Source: CAYYYP01 sp964475985 (GTDB lineage Bacteria > Bdellovibrionota > UBA1018 > CAYHWW01). From it: a stretch of DNA of 30,379 bases. Position numbers and translations under genes: made by a program. Under the pieces are notes generated by a model. The model was not told the origin of the DNA. It worked only from the letters and a program-made list of their open reading frames with translations, and did no database searches. The stretch lies in NCBI GenBank assembly GCA_964475985.1, contig CAYYYP010000044.1, forward strand, positions 1 through 30,379. The letters run 5' to 3'. Positions within the stretch are counted from its first letter, which is position 1, and every line of letters starts with the position of its first letter. Shown here piece by piece: positions 16,840 through 24,207 of this stretch.

Positions 16840-17303
16840 GATTCTTCTTCCTCCTCCACCGTCACGGTCTGTTTGCGTTCTTCAGGCACTCGATTCTCCG
16901 CATCTTTAAGTTCTTTGGCGGCAGCGGAAGCATCCCTACCCAATAATTTTTTAATGCCTTCCTCGGCAGCAGTTTTGCGGGCGGCAGAGGCATTTACGAT
17001 GCGACACAAGCCATCGACTAAAATGGGGCAGAACTGTTCAATATGCCGCAGCTTCTGTTCAAGATCCGTGGCTTTCACTTCAGCGCGGATATGCCGAGAG
17101 AGTTTTTGCCCGGCCTGCATCAGTGCACGGCGAATTTCTTCCAGCAAATCATCACTGCTATCGATGGTTTCCTTTGAGGCGTTTTTAAATCGGATAAAGG
17201 GGGAGACCACACTCACGGCAATGACATAAGGCCCTTGAGGGATCCCGTCTTTAGGTTGATTGATTCCATAGGACCGCCAGTTGACGGTTTCAATGGCCCG
17301 CAC
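16836..17303 (-). CDS. top6B: Topoisomerase VI subunit B, C-terminal part (downstream of in-frame TGA)
   Basis: This 155-codon frame is the continuation of Top6B: RAIETVNWRSYGINQPKDG, then QGPYVIAVSVVSPFIRFKNA and SKETIDSSDDLLEEIRRALM match the rest of the transducer domain that joins the ATPase to subunit A. The last 40 residues are a charged tail (TVEEEEES). It lies in the same frame as the upstream ORF, separated only by TGA-GTA-ACG before a GTG. No convincing Shine-Dalgarno precedes that GTG, so expression needs re-initiation coupled to the upstream stop, or read-through. The frame is intact to its ATGA junction with top6A, so it is not an old decayed fragment. Confidence 0.8.
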   Translation of the reverse strand: MRAIETVNWRSYGINQPKDGIPQGPYVIAVSVVSPFIRFKNASKETIDSSDDLLEEIRRALMQAGQKLSRHIRAEVKATDLEQKLRHIEQFCPILVDGLCRIVNASAARKTAAEEGIKKLLGRDASAAAKELKDAENRVPEERKQTVTVEEEEES

Positions 17304-17309
17304 CGTTAC

Positions 17310-17312
17310 TCA
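17310..17312 (-). other. In-frame TGA interrupting top6B at a usual Cys position
   Basis: The minus-strand codons around the stop read Asp-Lys-Ala-Ser-TGA-Val-Thr-Val-Arg-Ala-Ile-Glu. From memory of the family, archaeal Top6B commonly reads Gly-Ala-Cys-Ala-Ile-Thr-Lys-Ala here, so TGA falls on the Cys, a residue one base from TGA. Alternatives are a sequencing error, a recent nonsense mutation, a genuine split protein using the GTG 6 bases downstream, read-through, or selenocysteine insertion. Other genes in the window use TGA as an ordinary stop. Confidence 0.85.
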
Positions 17313-18503
17313 GGAAGCTTTATCAAATTGCAAAGGGACACGGTTCGCAAAACGCAAGACTTGCGCTTGAGTTTCGTTATCGGACTTTGCATCTTTGAAT
17401 CTCGCCACCGCCACTTCAACCACCACGGGCTTGAAATCCACGACGGCAGGTTTCCGGGTGATGACGGCGAAAAAATCAATCTCCCCTAGGCGGGTGATGC
17501 TTTTCGATAAGGTATCTTCACCGATCATAAAAACAGATTTTGTTGAAGGCGCCATAAACGGCGCTTTTTGAATGGCATGATATAAAGCCCGAAAATCCGC
17601 ATCGGCCATGGAGTCGACACTCTTATTCATAACCGAGGCCGTAACGCCATGGGCCTGAATTTCTTTGATCGTACCTTCGTGCACCCTTGAAAAACCTTTT
17701 TTTAGCCAATTGCCTACGGTCATGCGGCCAAACAGATGGGAGTGCGCAATAAATTCACCCAACTTCATCGTGTGGGGGTGCGGTTCCGTAGCGTCGGGAA
17801 TTTCCGGAACTATAGTGGAGATGCGCTCTAAAATTACAGGAGCCTGCTCAGGCAATGAAAAGCTAAGCTTCAGATGTGGGTTCACCAGAGCCGTAGCGGT
17901 GAGATAGTTAAGAATGCCCGCTTCCCCGTTGAGCTGAAGTCTTCCATCGATGATGAATTCCACTGACAGTCCATGAGATTTGTTCCACGCGATGGATTCC
18001 TTGTTTTTCATCACACCTTTATTGTGTTTGATGTCCACTTCAACCACGCAGCTCAAGGCCTGCCGCATGCCCTTTGTCTTGGAGACGACGCGCGCCCCAT
18101 GGGCGGAAGTCAGCTGAGCCCAAGTGGTAGCGGCAGAAATTCCAATGCCTTGTTGCCCGCGGGTACAACGGCCACGTCCAAATTTACTGGACGCAAGATA
18201 TTCACCAAACACTTGAGGCAGCTGTTCTGGATCAAGCCCTGGGCCGTTATCTTCGACCCGAATTTTGATTTGATCGGAGTTTTTTTGGCCGCCGGGACCT
18301 AGCTTCTCGATACTTACGCTGATTTCCGGCAAAATCCCTGCGTCCTCACAGGCGTCAAGCGAGTTGTCCACCGCTTCCTTCAATGTTGTTAGAACCGCCT
18401 TAGTTAAGGAGGAAAAACCCACTTGCTGCAGGTTTTTTGAGAAGTACTCCGCGGTGGAGGAAGAAATAATTTTTTTGGGGGTTTTGCCTGTGTTAGTAGC
18501 CAT
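17310..18503 (-). CDS. top6B: Topoisomerase VI subunit B, N-terminal part (GHKL ATPase, H2TH, start of transducer)
   Basis: The 397-residue ORF holds the GHKL ATPase with N-box LKEAVDNSLDACED (about 41-54), G1 box VEDNGPGLD (83-91) and G2 region GRGRCTRGQQGIGIS (109-123). It then has the H2TH segment beginning near PHPHTMKLGEF (241-251) and the first part of the transducer, reaching QVLRFANRVPLQF at 381-393. It stops at TGA 17310-17312 shortly after that conserved block, in mid-domain. Read through, the full protein would be 555 residues, in line with archaeal Top6B. The Shine-Dalgarno is aaaagaga just before ATG 18503. Translation of this part alone would give an ATPase without the arm that reaches subunit A. 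Confidence 0.88.
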   Translation of the reverse strand: MATNTGKTPKKIISSSTAEYFSKNLQQVGFSSLTKAVLTTLKEAVDNSLDACEDAGILPEISVSIEKLGPGGQKNSDQIKIRVEDNGPGLDPEQLPQVFGEYLASSKFGRGRCTRGQQGIGISAATTWAQLTSAHGARVVSKTKGMRQALSCVVEVDIKHNKGVMKNKESIAWNKSHGLSVEFIIDGRLQLNGEAGILNYLTATALVNPHLKLSFSLPEQAPVILERISTIVPEIPDATEPHPHTMKLGEFIAHSHLFGRMTVGNWLKKGFSRVHEGTIKEIQAHGVTASVMNKSVDSMADADFRALYHAIQKAPFMAPSTKSVFMIGEDTLSKSITRLGEIDFFAVITRKPAVVDFKPVVVEVAVARFKDAKSDNETQAQVLRFANRVPLQFDKAS

Positions 18504-18514
18504 ATCTCTTTTTC

Positions 18515-18543
18515 ATTATGAATTTTAAGACCCGCATTGGCAA
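18515..18543 (-). promoter_or_regulatory. Candidate promoter for top6B overlapping the sua5 start codon
   Basis: On the minus strand TTGCCA (18538-18543) and CATAAT (18515-18520) have a 17-bp spacer, each one mismatch from consensus. The -10 hexamer covers the ATG of the divergent sua5 gene. The predicted start lies only about 5 bases before the top6B ATG, so the transcript would be nearly leaderless. Confidence 0.45.
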
Positions 18544-19705
18544 TATTGATTCTCAATCAGATTTGCAGCATGCTGTAGAGCTGCTGCAGTCAGGCGAACT
18601 CGTCGCAATACCAACTGAAACTGTTTATGGTCTGGCGGGTCTTGCCCTCAACGAAGATGCACTCCTTAAGATTTTCCGGTCTAAGGAACGACCTCAATTT
18701 GATCCGTTGATACTACATCTACCTTACGCCTGGGTGGAGTCGCATTGCGACAAAGCTCAATCGAACAGCCGTCAAACTTTGACTGCCTTAGACCGCCTTC
18801 AGGAAAAAGGCGTTGTATCCACCACGGCGCTGACCGCAAAAAGCAAAACCATTATTTTAGCTCTCATGAAAAATTTTTGGCCAGGGCCCCTCACCTTGGT
18901 GCTGCCTAAACAATCCTTGATATCTGATCTTGCCACTAGCGGTAGGCCCTCGGTGGCATTGCGGGTTCCGGCCCACGAAGGTGCGTTAAAATTACTCAAA
19001 GCACTCGATGCCCCGCTCGCGGCGCCCAGCGCCAATCGATTTGGGCGCATCAGCCCTACCTCAGCGCAGGATGTCCTTGAGGAACTAGACGGAAAAATAC
19101 CATTCATTTTAGATGGTGGCCCTTGCTCACGAGGAATTGAATCCACCATCATCGCACCGCTGGAAGCGCTCGGACTTGACGCCAACGCATTACCCGAAAC
19201 TTTGCAAAAAAATTCTTCGTTTGTTTTACTAAGACCTGGCGCCCTGCCCCGCGAAGAGATTGAACGATTCACAGGCCCTTTATTATTGGCCTCAGAGGTT
19301 TTACGCTCAACTACTCACCCTCACGGAGAAATATCGCCGGGGATGCTGCTGGGTCACTACGCACCCCGGAAAAAAATGCTGCGCTTTAAAACCGTTCAGG
19401 AACTTCCGAAAATTTTAGGAAAGCTTGAAACAATGCCAAAATCCATCGGCATTTTGTTTTGGTCGACTCCGCCCGAAGCCTTGTCGCAGTTTTTGGAAAT
19501 GAATGTGGAAACCCAGAGCTTAGCCGAAACTACGAATATTGACGCCGACCCTTTACGCGCCCGGAACCTCTTTCGTTGTTTGCGAGCCCTCGATCACTCA
19601 TCTGCCGAGCTTTTGTTCTGTGAAATTCCGCAGGAAGCTCAATCGCCGTCGGGACTACGCCACGCCATCGTCGATCGCCTCACCCGGGCGTCTCATTCGT
19701 CCTGA
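18518..19705 (+). CDS. sua5: L-threonylcarbamoyladenylate synthase (Sua5/YwlC type)
   Basis: The 395-residue protein makes threonylcarbamoyl-AMP for the t6A37 modification of ANN-decoding tRNAs. The N-terminal YrdC-like domain shows ELVAIPTETVYGLAG, IFRSKERPQFDPLILHL, FWPGPLTLVL and APSANRFGRISPT. The C-terminal Sua5 domain follows a linker bearing SPGMLLGHYAPRK. The length is slightly above the usual 320-350 because of an insertion around residues 75-105. Its ATG is only 14 bp from the divergent top6B ATG and has no Shine-Dalgarno, so it may be leaderless or start at a downstream codon. The stop overlaps the repeat operator of the next gene. Confidence 0.93.
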   Translation: MNFKTRIGNIDSQSDLQHAVELLQSGELVAIPTETVYGLAGLALNEDALLKIFRSKERPQFDPLILHLPYAWVESHCDKAQSNSRQTLTALDRLQEKGVVSTTALTAKSKTIILALMKNFWPGPLTLVLPKQSLISDLATSGRPSVALRVPAHEGALKLLKALDAPLAAPSANRFGRISPTSAQDVLEELDGKIPFILDGGPCSRGIESTIIAPLEALGLDANALPETLQKNSSFVLLRPGALPREEIERFTGPLLLASEVLRSTTHPHGEISPGMLLGHYAPRKKMLRFKTVQELPKILGKLETMPKSIGILFWSTPPEALSQFLEMNVETQSLAETTNIDADPLRARNLFRCLRALDHSSAELLFCEIPQEAQSPSGLRHAIVDRLTRASHSS

Positions 19706-19739
19706 CATATTCCTGACCATCATCTGACCCTGCGCCGAT
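19702..19739 (+). promoter_or_regulatory. 11-bp-spaced direct repeats, likely OmpR/PhoB-type operator
   Basis: CTGAC occurs at 19702-19706, 19713-19717 and 19724-19728, exactly 11 bp apart, with a degenerate fourth copy CCGAT at 19735-19739 in register. Direct repeats with 11-bp period are the usual binding sites of OmpR/PhoB-family regulators, and one is encoded 650 bp downstream. The array ends 11 bp before a consensus -10 box and covers the sua5 stop codon. Confidence 0.55.
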
Positions 19740-19750
19740 GAAAAACTCTC

Positions 19751-19756
19751 TATAAT
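19751..19756 (+). promoter_or_regulatory. Consensus -10 box upstream of the small secreted protein gene
   Basis: TATAAT is a perfect -10 hexamer located 28 bp before the ATG at 19785. No good -35 TTGACA is at the usual distance; the fourth 11-bp repeat occupies that place. This is the arrangement expected of an activator-dependent promoter. Confidence 0.55.
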
Positions 19757-19784
19757 GCCCTTCACTTTGACGGAGGTGCATTCA

Positions 19785-20360
19785 ATGAGGTACATAAACT
19801 TTTTTACTTTAATCATGGGATTAACCTTGACCACGGTGGATTGCAGGTCCGGAATCGCCCAGGATGCTTCTACCATCGCTATCATGTCCACCTGGAACGC
19901 CGTCGACTCAGGCCCGACCTCAAGTGATTACTGCCGTCAGATGACATCCAGCACGCTCAGCCAATTCGCGGACCTCATCGCCCAAGAAAATTTTGCGTTA
20001 GCTTCGCGCTGGTTGAGCCCGGCAAATGAGTGGTCAACCCCCGTCAGGGCCAGGGCCCTCCGCCTCCTACGACAGGAAACCAATACGGTGATAAATCAAA
20101 TTCGTGAATTGAGGCAAATTGCCCACGGGCGTGGCCTGCTCAAAGAAATTTCAATTCTCAAATCCGGGATGCGTAGGCCTAATGGCACGGGAATTCAGAG
20201 TTGCGTCAGCCGCGCTGAACTTCGCCTCATCGTTTCCGGAAACGTTTGGGATAATTATTTTCGAAACTATTCCAACGTCATTTTACTTCAACCTTGGGTG
20301 ATCTGCTCCTTTGTCCAAGTGAACGGCCGTGCAACCTGCAGCATTGCCCGATTTGAATAG
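19785..20360 (+). CDS. Small exported protein of unknown function
   Basis: The start at 19785 is fixed by a strong Shine-Dalgarno (ggaggt, about 8 bases upstream). The 191-residue product begins with a signal-peptide-like segment (MRYINFFTLIMGLTLTTVDC). The Cys at residue 20 follows Val-Asp, a poor lipobox, so ordinary export is more likely than lipidation. Three further Cys lie in the mature part (near DYC, QSC, VIC) plus one near the end (ATC), allowing disulfides in the periplasm. I do not recognise the family. It is preceded by the 11-bp repeat operator and followed after 29 bp by the response regulator gene, so it could be co-transcribed with, and a target or accessory of, that two-component system. 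Confidence 0.7.
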   Translation: MRYINFFTLIMGLTLTTVDCRSGIAQDASTIAIMSTWNAVDSGPTSSDYCRQMTSSTLSQFADLIAQENFALASRWLSPANEWSTPVRARALRLLRQETNTVINQIRELRQIAHGRGLLKEISILKSGMRRPNGTGIQSCVSRAELRLIVSGNVWDNYFRNYSNVILLQPWVICSFVQVNGRATCSIARFE

Positions 20361-20389
20361 ATGTTTTACCGGACTTAAGTAAAATATTT

Positions 20390-21067
20390 ATGATGTCAGC
20401 TCAAATCCTCATTGTAGAAGACGAACCGGATCTCGCGGCGATCTTGGATTTTCATTTAAAGCGCGAAGGTTATCGCGTTTCCATTTGCATCGATGGCGCG
20501 GCGGCCAATGACGCGCTGGCGGCTGGAAGCTTTGATCTCGCTTTGCTTGATTGGCAACTTCCGTTGACTAGCGGGATAGATCTTTGCAAAAAATGGTCAA
20601 CCAAAGTACCAATTATGATGCTCACGGCCAGGGACCATCCGGCGGACATCGTTCTGGGGCTTGAGTGCGGCGCCTACGATTACCTCACCAAGCCTTTTGA
20701 AGTCCCCATTCTATTGGCAAGGGTTCGGGCCATTCTAAGGCGGGCGGCTCCGGTACCTGCGTCGGACAAAACGCTTGATGTGAGAAAGGGTCTTCAACTT
20801 TTACCTGATCAATATTCAGCGCGGCTGGACGGCATAGAGCTTTCGCTTACCCCCAACGAATTTAAACTTTTGCAAGTCCTCCTCGATCATCAAGGCAAGG
20901 TCCTTACACGCCAGGCGCTTATGAATAAAGTTCAGGGTCCCACCGGCGTCGTAACCCCGAGAACCGTCGACACGGCAGTTTACGAACTCAGAAAAAAACT
21001 TGGAGCATCAAGTGGTTTTATTGAAACCGTGAGGGGTGTTGGTTACCGCATCCAGTTTGGCAGCTAG
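20390..21067 (+). CDS. OmpR-family two-component response regulator
   Basis: The 225-residue regulator has a receiver domain (about 1-120) with acidic pocket ED at 10-11, phospho-acceptor Asp54 in LALLDWQLPL, Thr79 and Lys101 (YLTKPFE). The C-terminal winged helix (about 130-223) shows LSLTPNEFKLLQVLL and the recognition-helix and wing pattern RTVDTAVYELRKKL...ETVRGVGYRI. It would bind tandem DNA repeats as a dimer once phosphorylated by the kinase encoded next. The start ATGATG at 20390 has a weak Shine-Dalgarno. The upstream 11-bp repeats are a natural candidate site, implying autoregulation if the genes are co-transcribed. Confidence 0.95.
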   Translation: MMSAQILIVEDEPDLAAILDFHLKREGYRVSICIDGAAANDALAAGSFDLALLDWQLPLTSGIDLCKKWSTKVPIMMLTARDHPADIVLGLECGAYDYLTKPFEVPILLARVRAILRRAAPVPASDKTLDVRKGLQLLPDQYSARLDGIELSLTPNEFKLLQVLLDHQGKVLTRQALMNKVQGPTGVVTPRTVDTAVYELRKKLGASSGFIETVRGVGYRIQFGS

Positions 21068-21069
21068 CG

Positions 21070-22368
21070 GTGAAAAACTATTTAACCAAACGACCCCTCA
21101 GGATTGCGCTGGGCGCCTTAGCACTAGGTTCGGCCCTTTTGCCTTTATTGATATTCTCAATTTTAGCCGATAAGTTTTTTTATCGGCAGATCATTGAACA
21201 GCAGGAAAAGTCCCTACTGGGCGCGACTCAAATTATTGAACGTAGTCTTCCGGATCCACTCACCCAAGCTTGGTGCCTAAAAATCGTGGACCAGTTGCCC
21301 TTTCGCATTACCGTGGTGCGAATCAAGGATTCCGTTAGGCTCTGTGATTCCCTGGCGGTGGATAAAATCGGGCACGTGGTTGAAAACGCCACTCAATACG
21401 AGGAATTTACTTCGGCCATCCGCCAAGGCCAGGCCGTTATCTATCGAGAAAGTACGACTCTCCAGGAGCCTGTGGTCTACGCCATCAAACGTTCCCGGGA
21501 TGGGGAAAAAATTGTAAGGCTCGGCTTTTCCCTTAAGGAAGCCGAAAAAAACCTGAAATATTTTGAACGGGGTATTTTTCTCTTTGCGGGATTTTTTATT
21601 TTCTTGGCGCTCATTTTCAATGGAATTTATTTTAGAATCGTATCCACCATCCTAAAAAAATTACTTAGGACCATCGACGAAAAACATATCGCCTTCTTGG
21701 ATCACGCGGCCCACGAACTGCGCACGCCACTTGCGTCCCTGCTTTCGAGCATCTCAACCTTAAAGGAAACGCCAAATCTTTCGCCAGCGGATGAAAAGAG
21801 ATTTCTTGAGATTATTTTTCGAAACGCAAAACGTTTGGAACTGCTGACCAAGGATTTCCTAACGCTCTCTACGCTTGAAAGCGGTGCACGCCACCTTGTG
21901 CCCATGGAATCTTTGGACACCAAAGAAATTACGGAACTGGCCTTAACGTCGGTAAAACCCATGGCGGATCATCGAAATATACGCCTGGAAGTCAGGACCG
22001 ATGCCCAGAAACTGTGGGGCCATGCTTTTTCCGTGGATCAAGTGCTCACGAATTATCTCACGAACGCCGTCAAATATTCACCGTCCGCAAGCAAGGTTCT
22101 GATCCAGTGGAGTGAATTCGAAAGCGGCACCTTGCTCTGCGTGGAGGACGAAGGCCCGGGAATAAAAACGGAAGATTTGCCCCAAGTTTTTGATCGGTTT
22201 TTTCGGGCGAGATCACAAATAGTGGATGCCAACACCCCCGGCACGGGGCTGGGACTTGCGATTGTTTTAGAAATTCTGCGCCAACATCATGGGAAGGCGT
22301 GGGCGGAAAATAGAAAAGATATGAGGCAGGGCGCTTGTTTCTACGCCTGGTTTCCAAGCCAGAAATAA
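21070..22368 (+). CDS. Membrane sensor histidine kinase
   Basis: The 432-residue kinase starts at GTG 21070, 2 bp after the regulator stop. It has two membrane segments (about 13-33 and 168-187) flanking a periplasmic sensor of about 130 residues with two Cys (Cys69, Cys92). The H-box is DHAAHELRTP with phospho-acceptor His215. The catalytic domain shows the N-box TNYLTNAVKYSPS, the G1 box VEDEGPGI, the F-box DRFFRA and the G2 box GTGLGLAIVLEIL. No HAMP or PAS domain is obvious between the second membrane segment and the H-box. It pairs with the OmpR-type regulator. The signal is unknown. Confidence 0.95.
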   Translation: MKNYLTKRPLRIALGALALGSALLPLLIFSILADKFFYRQIIEQQEKSLLGATQIIERSLPDPLTQAWCLKIVDQLPFRITVVRIKDSVRLCDSLAVDKIGHVVENATQYEEFTSAIRQGQAVIYRESTTLQEPVVYAIKRSRDGEKIVRLGFSLKEAEKNLKYFERGIFLFAGFFIFLALIFNGIYFRIVSTILKKLLRTIDEKHIAFLDHAAHELRTPLASLLSSISTLKETPNLSPADEKRFLEIIFRNAKRLELLTKDFLTLSTLESGARHLVPMESLDTKEITELALTSVKPMADHRNIRLEVRTDAQKLWGHAFSVDQVLTNYLTNAVKYSPSASKVLIQWSEFESGTLLCVEDEGPGIKTEDLPQVFDRFFRARSQIVDANTPGTGLGLAIVLEILRQHHGKAWAENRKDMRQGACFYAWFPSQK

Positions 22369-22402
22369 AAAAGGCCGGACGATTTTCATCGCCCGGCCTT
22401 TT
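22369..22402. terminator. Strong bidirectional rho-independent terminator
   Basis: A hairpin with AAAAGGCCGG (22369-22378) pairing to CCGGCCTTTT (22393-22402), one A-C mismatch, then CGAT/ATCG and a TTTC loop. It starts at the kinase stop codon and is followed by T-rich sequence on both strands. It therefore can end both the two-component operon and the convergent minus-strand gene. Confidence 0.9.
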
Positions 22403-22425
22403 ATTTTCAGTGATTAAGCCGAAAA

Positions 22426-22746
22426 TTAATGTCCTTGTGCAGGAGCCGTATTGGTTTCCGGAGCTGGAACCATTGCGCCGTCCGTAGGAAGTTGTTCCGC
22501 TGGAGCACCTTCTACAGGAGCGCCCGCTTCGCCAGTAGGAGCTACTGCATCAGCAGGAGCACCGGCGTTTGGATCGGCCGCAGTACCAGTATCAACGGGC
22601 GTGGAGGTTTCAGTTGTAGTAATATCCGTGGTTGTGGTTGTGGACACATCAGCTGGACTCTTCAATTTCATGAAGATGCTCACGGCAACAGCAATGGCAA
22701 CTACAGCTAAAATGGCAACAATCATCATCGTAGGTTTTTTATTCAT
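22426..22746 (-). CDS. Membrane-anchored Thr/Ala/Pro-rich low-complexity protein
   Basis: The 106-residue product has one N-terminal membrane segment (about residues 8-26) and then a low-complexity tail. The tail is first Thr-rich (residues about 36-50), then Ala/Pro/Gly/Glu-rich to the end. With a positive N-terminus the tail is expected outside the cytoplasm. Such tails act as flexible spacers or cell-wall-spanning linkers, but no domain is present to say what it carries. A plausible Shine-Dalgarno (aaaggg) lies about 13 bases upstream. It is separated from folKP by about 117 bp and ends at the shared terminator. Confidence 0.6.
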   Translation of the reverse strand: MNKKPTMMIVAILAVVAIAVAVSIFMKLKSPADVSTTTTTDITTTETSTPVDTGTAADPNAGAPADAVAPTGEAGAPVEGAPAEQLPTDGAMVPAPETNTAPAQGH

Positions 22747-22830
22747 AAATCGTTCAATACCCTTTCTCTAAATAATACATGTCAAAACTTTGATGGACCC
22801 GTAAAAACTGCCCTAAACAGAACGCTGTAG

Positions 22831-22847
22831 CAATAAAAATTTTATTG
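22831..22847. repeat. AT-rich palindrome downstream of folKP
   Basis: CAATAAAA and TTTTATTG flank a central A, a perfect 17-bp inverted repeat located just after the folKP stop and before the low-complexity protein gene. It is too AT-rich for a standard terminator and could be an operator or chance. Confidence 0.25.
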
Positions 22848-22863
22848 ACCCTAAAACGGCGAT

Positions 22864-24207
22864 TTAACCTATGAACCTTGAGCCAAGCTGCAAAGCTCGT
22901 AGCTGGAAAGCCGGGGTATGCAATCTTAAAATATCCACTCCGGAACGGGCCAATCTGCTGCAGATGAGGGCCGTTTCTAAATCACGTTCCTTGGCCGGCA
23001 ATTTTTCTTCAGGATCTAAAAATCTTTTTCGAGAATGACCTATGAGAATTTTTACGCCTAGTTCGTTGAATTCTTGCGCACGCAAAAGCACTTCCAAGTT
23101 CTGATTTAAAGTTTTTCCAAATCCGATCCCCGGGTCAAAAACAATTCGGTCCGCCCGAATTCCGGCTTCGATTAGAGAACCGATGTGCGCCTTAGCCCAC
23201 GCCTTAAGTTGCTCAACGGGGTCTTTGTCAACTTCAAGTACCCTCTCCCGCGCAGGTGGCACCCCCAAAGAATGCATCATCATAAGACCGCAGCCGGATT
23301 TACCTGCGAGCGCTAACATTTTTGGGTCAGAAAACCCTTCTACATCATTGATGAAATCCAAGGGAAGATGTTCCAGTGCCCAAGCCAAAGTCTGAAAATG
23401 TCGTGTATCGAGGCTAAGTTTAAATTTGAGCTCATCCTTAAGTTTGATGATCAGCTCCACCCATGGGGCTAGCCTCGAGATTTCTTTTTCGTGACCAATA
23501 GCTTCTGCAAGTGGCCTCGTTGATTCGGCTCCAACATCGATTATGGATGCTCCCTCTTGCACCAAAGTGCGGATGCAACTTTCCACCTGAGGCTCCGAGG
23601 TTAAGCGCCGTGCCTCCGAAAAAGAATCTGGCGTAAGATTTACAATGCCCATGATTTCTGGCCACACGGCCGAACTTATTTTCGTGCGGAAAGGCACTTG
23701 TTCGGAAAACGAAGACCTCCAAATTTGAGAAGATCCAAAATTTATTTTCGGGCTTACACAGTCAAGGGTCGGAAGCAACGCGAATGGGCGTGAAAGTAAT
23801 TCTGAATGAGGAACTGTAATCTGGTGGGTTTTCACGTCCAGCATACCCCAAGCCAGAAGGTCTAGATCGATGAGCCTTGGCGCCCATCGGGGAGCCGGTA
23901 TCCGTCCTAAGGAAAGTTCAATTTCCTTAAGCTCAAAGAGGATTTTATGGGCGGCCACATGAGGTGAAGCCAGCAAACTTTCATCTCGAATTTCAATCCT
24001 ACATGCCGCATTCAGAAATGGAATATTCCAATTGGCCGGAGCGTTTTCTGGCAACTGCGCGTCTGACTCATAAAGCGGCGATACGGTCTGCAGGCAAAAT
24101 AGCGGGTGCGCCCGCAACTTATCCTTAGCCCGCCTCAACATCGTAAGGGCGTTAGGGCTATTGGACCCAAGGCCTACGATAAATTCACGAGGTCCAAGAT
24201 TGAACAT
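22864..24207 (-). CDS. folKP: Bifunctional HPPK-DHPS (folate biosynthesis, FolKP)
   Basis: The 447-residue fusion carries two consecutive folate enzymes. Residues about 1-150 are 6-hydroxymethyl-dihydropterin pyrophosphokinase, with VGLGSNSPNA and the Mg/ATP signature APRWAPRLIDLDLLAW. Residues about 180-447 are dihydropteroate synthase, with GIVNLTPDSFSEA, GASIIDVGAESTRP, FDPGIGFGKT and LIGHSRKRFL. The product condenses the activated pterin with pABA. The start MFNLGPREFIVGLGSN at 24207 is preferred; an upstream ATG would add 28 residues lying inside folB. It overlaps folB by 23 bp. The same K-P fusion order occurs in Chlamydia. Confidence 0.94.
   Translation of the reverse strand: MFNLGPREFIVGLGSNSPNALTMLRRAKDKLRAHPLFCLQTVSPLYESDAQLPENAPANWNIPFLNAACRIEIRDESLLASPHVAAHKILFELKEIELSLGRIPAPRWAPRLIDLDLLAWGMLDVKTHQITVPHSELLSRPFALLPTLDCVSPKINFGSSQIWRSSFSEQVPFRTKISSAVWPEIMGIVNLTPDSFSEARRLTSEPQVESCIRTLVQEGASIIDVGAESTRPLAEAIGHEKEISRLAPWVELIIKLKDELKFKLSLDTRHFQTLAWALEHLPLDFINDVEGFSDPKMLALAGKSGCGLMMMHSLGVPPARERVLEVDKDPVEQLKAWAKAHIGSLIEAGIRADRIVFDPGIGFGKTLNQNLEVLLRAQEFNELGVKILIGHSRKRFLDPEEKLPAKERDLETALICSRLARSGVDILRLHTPAFQLRALQLGSRFIG

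Noticed and set aside
17264..17298. Possible hairpin after the top6B TGA that could act as a bacterial SECIS element (GCCATTGA pairing with TCAACTGGC with one bulged base).
   Set aside because: The stem lies at a suitable distance, but the loop lacks the G expected in its first two bases, and the sequence is conserved coding DNA, so the pairing may be chance. It does not by itself support selenocysteine.
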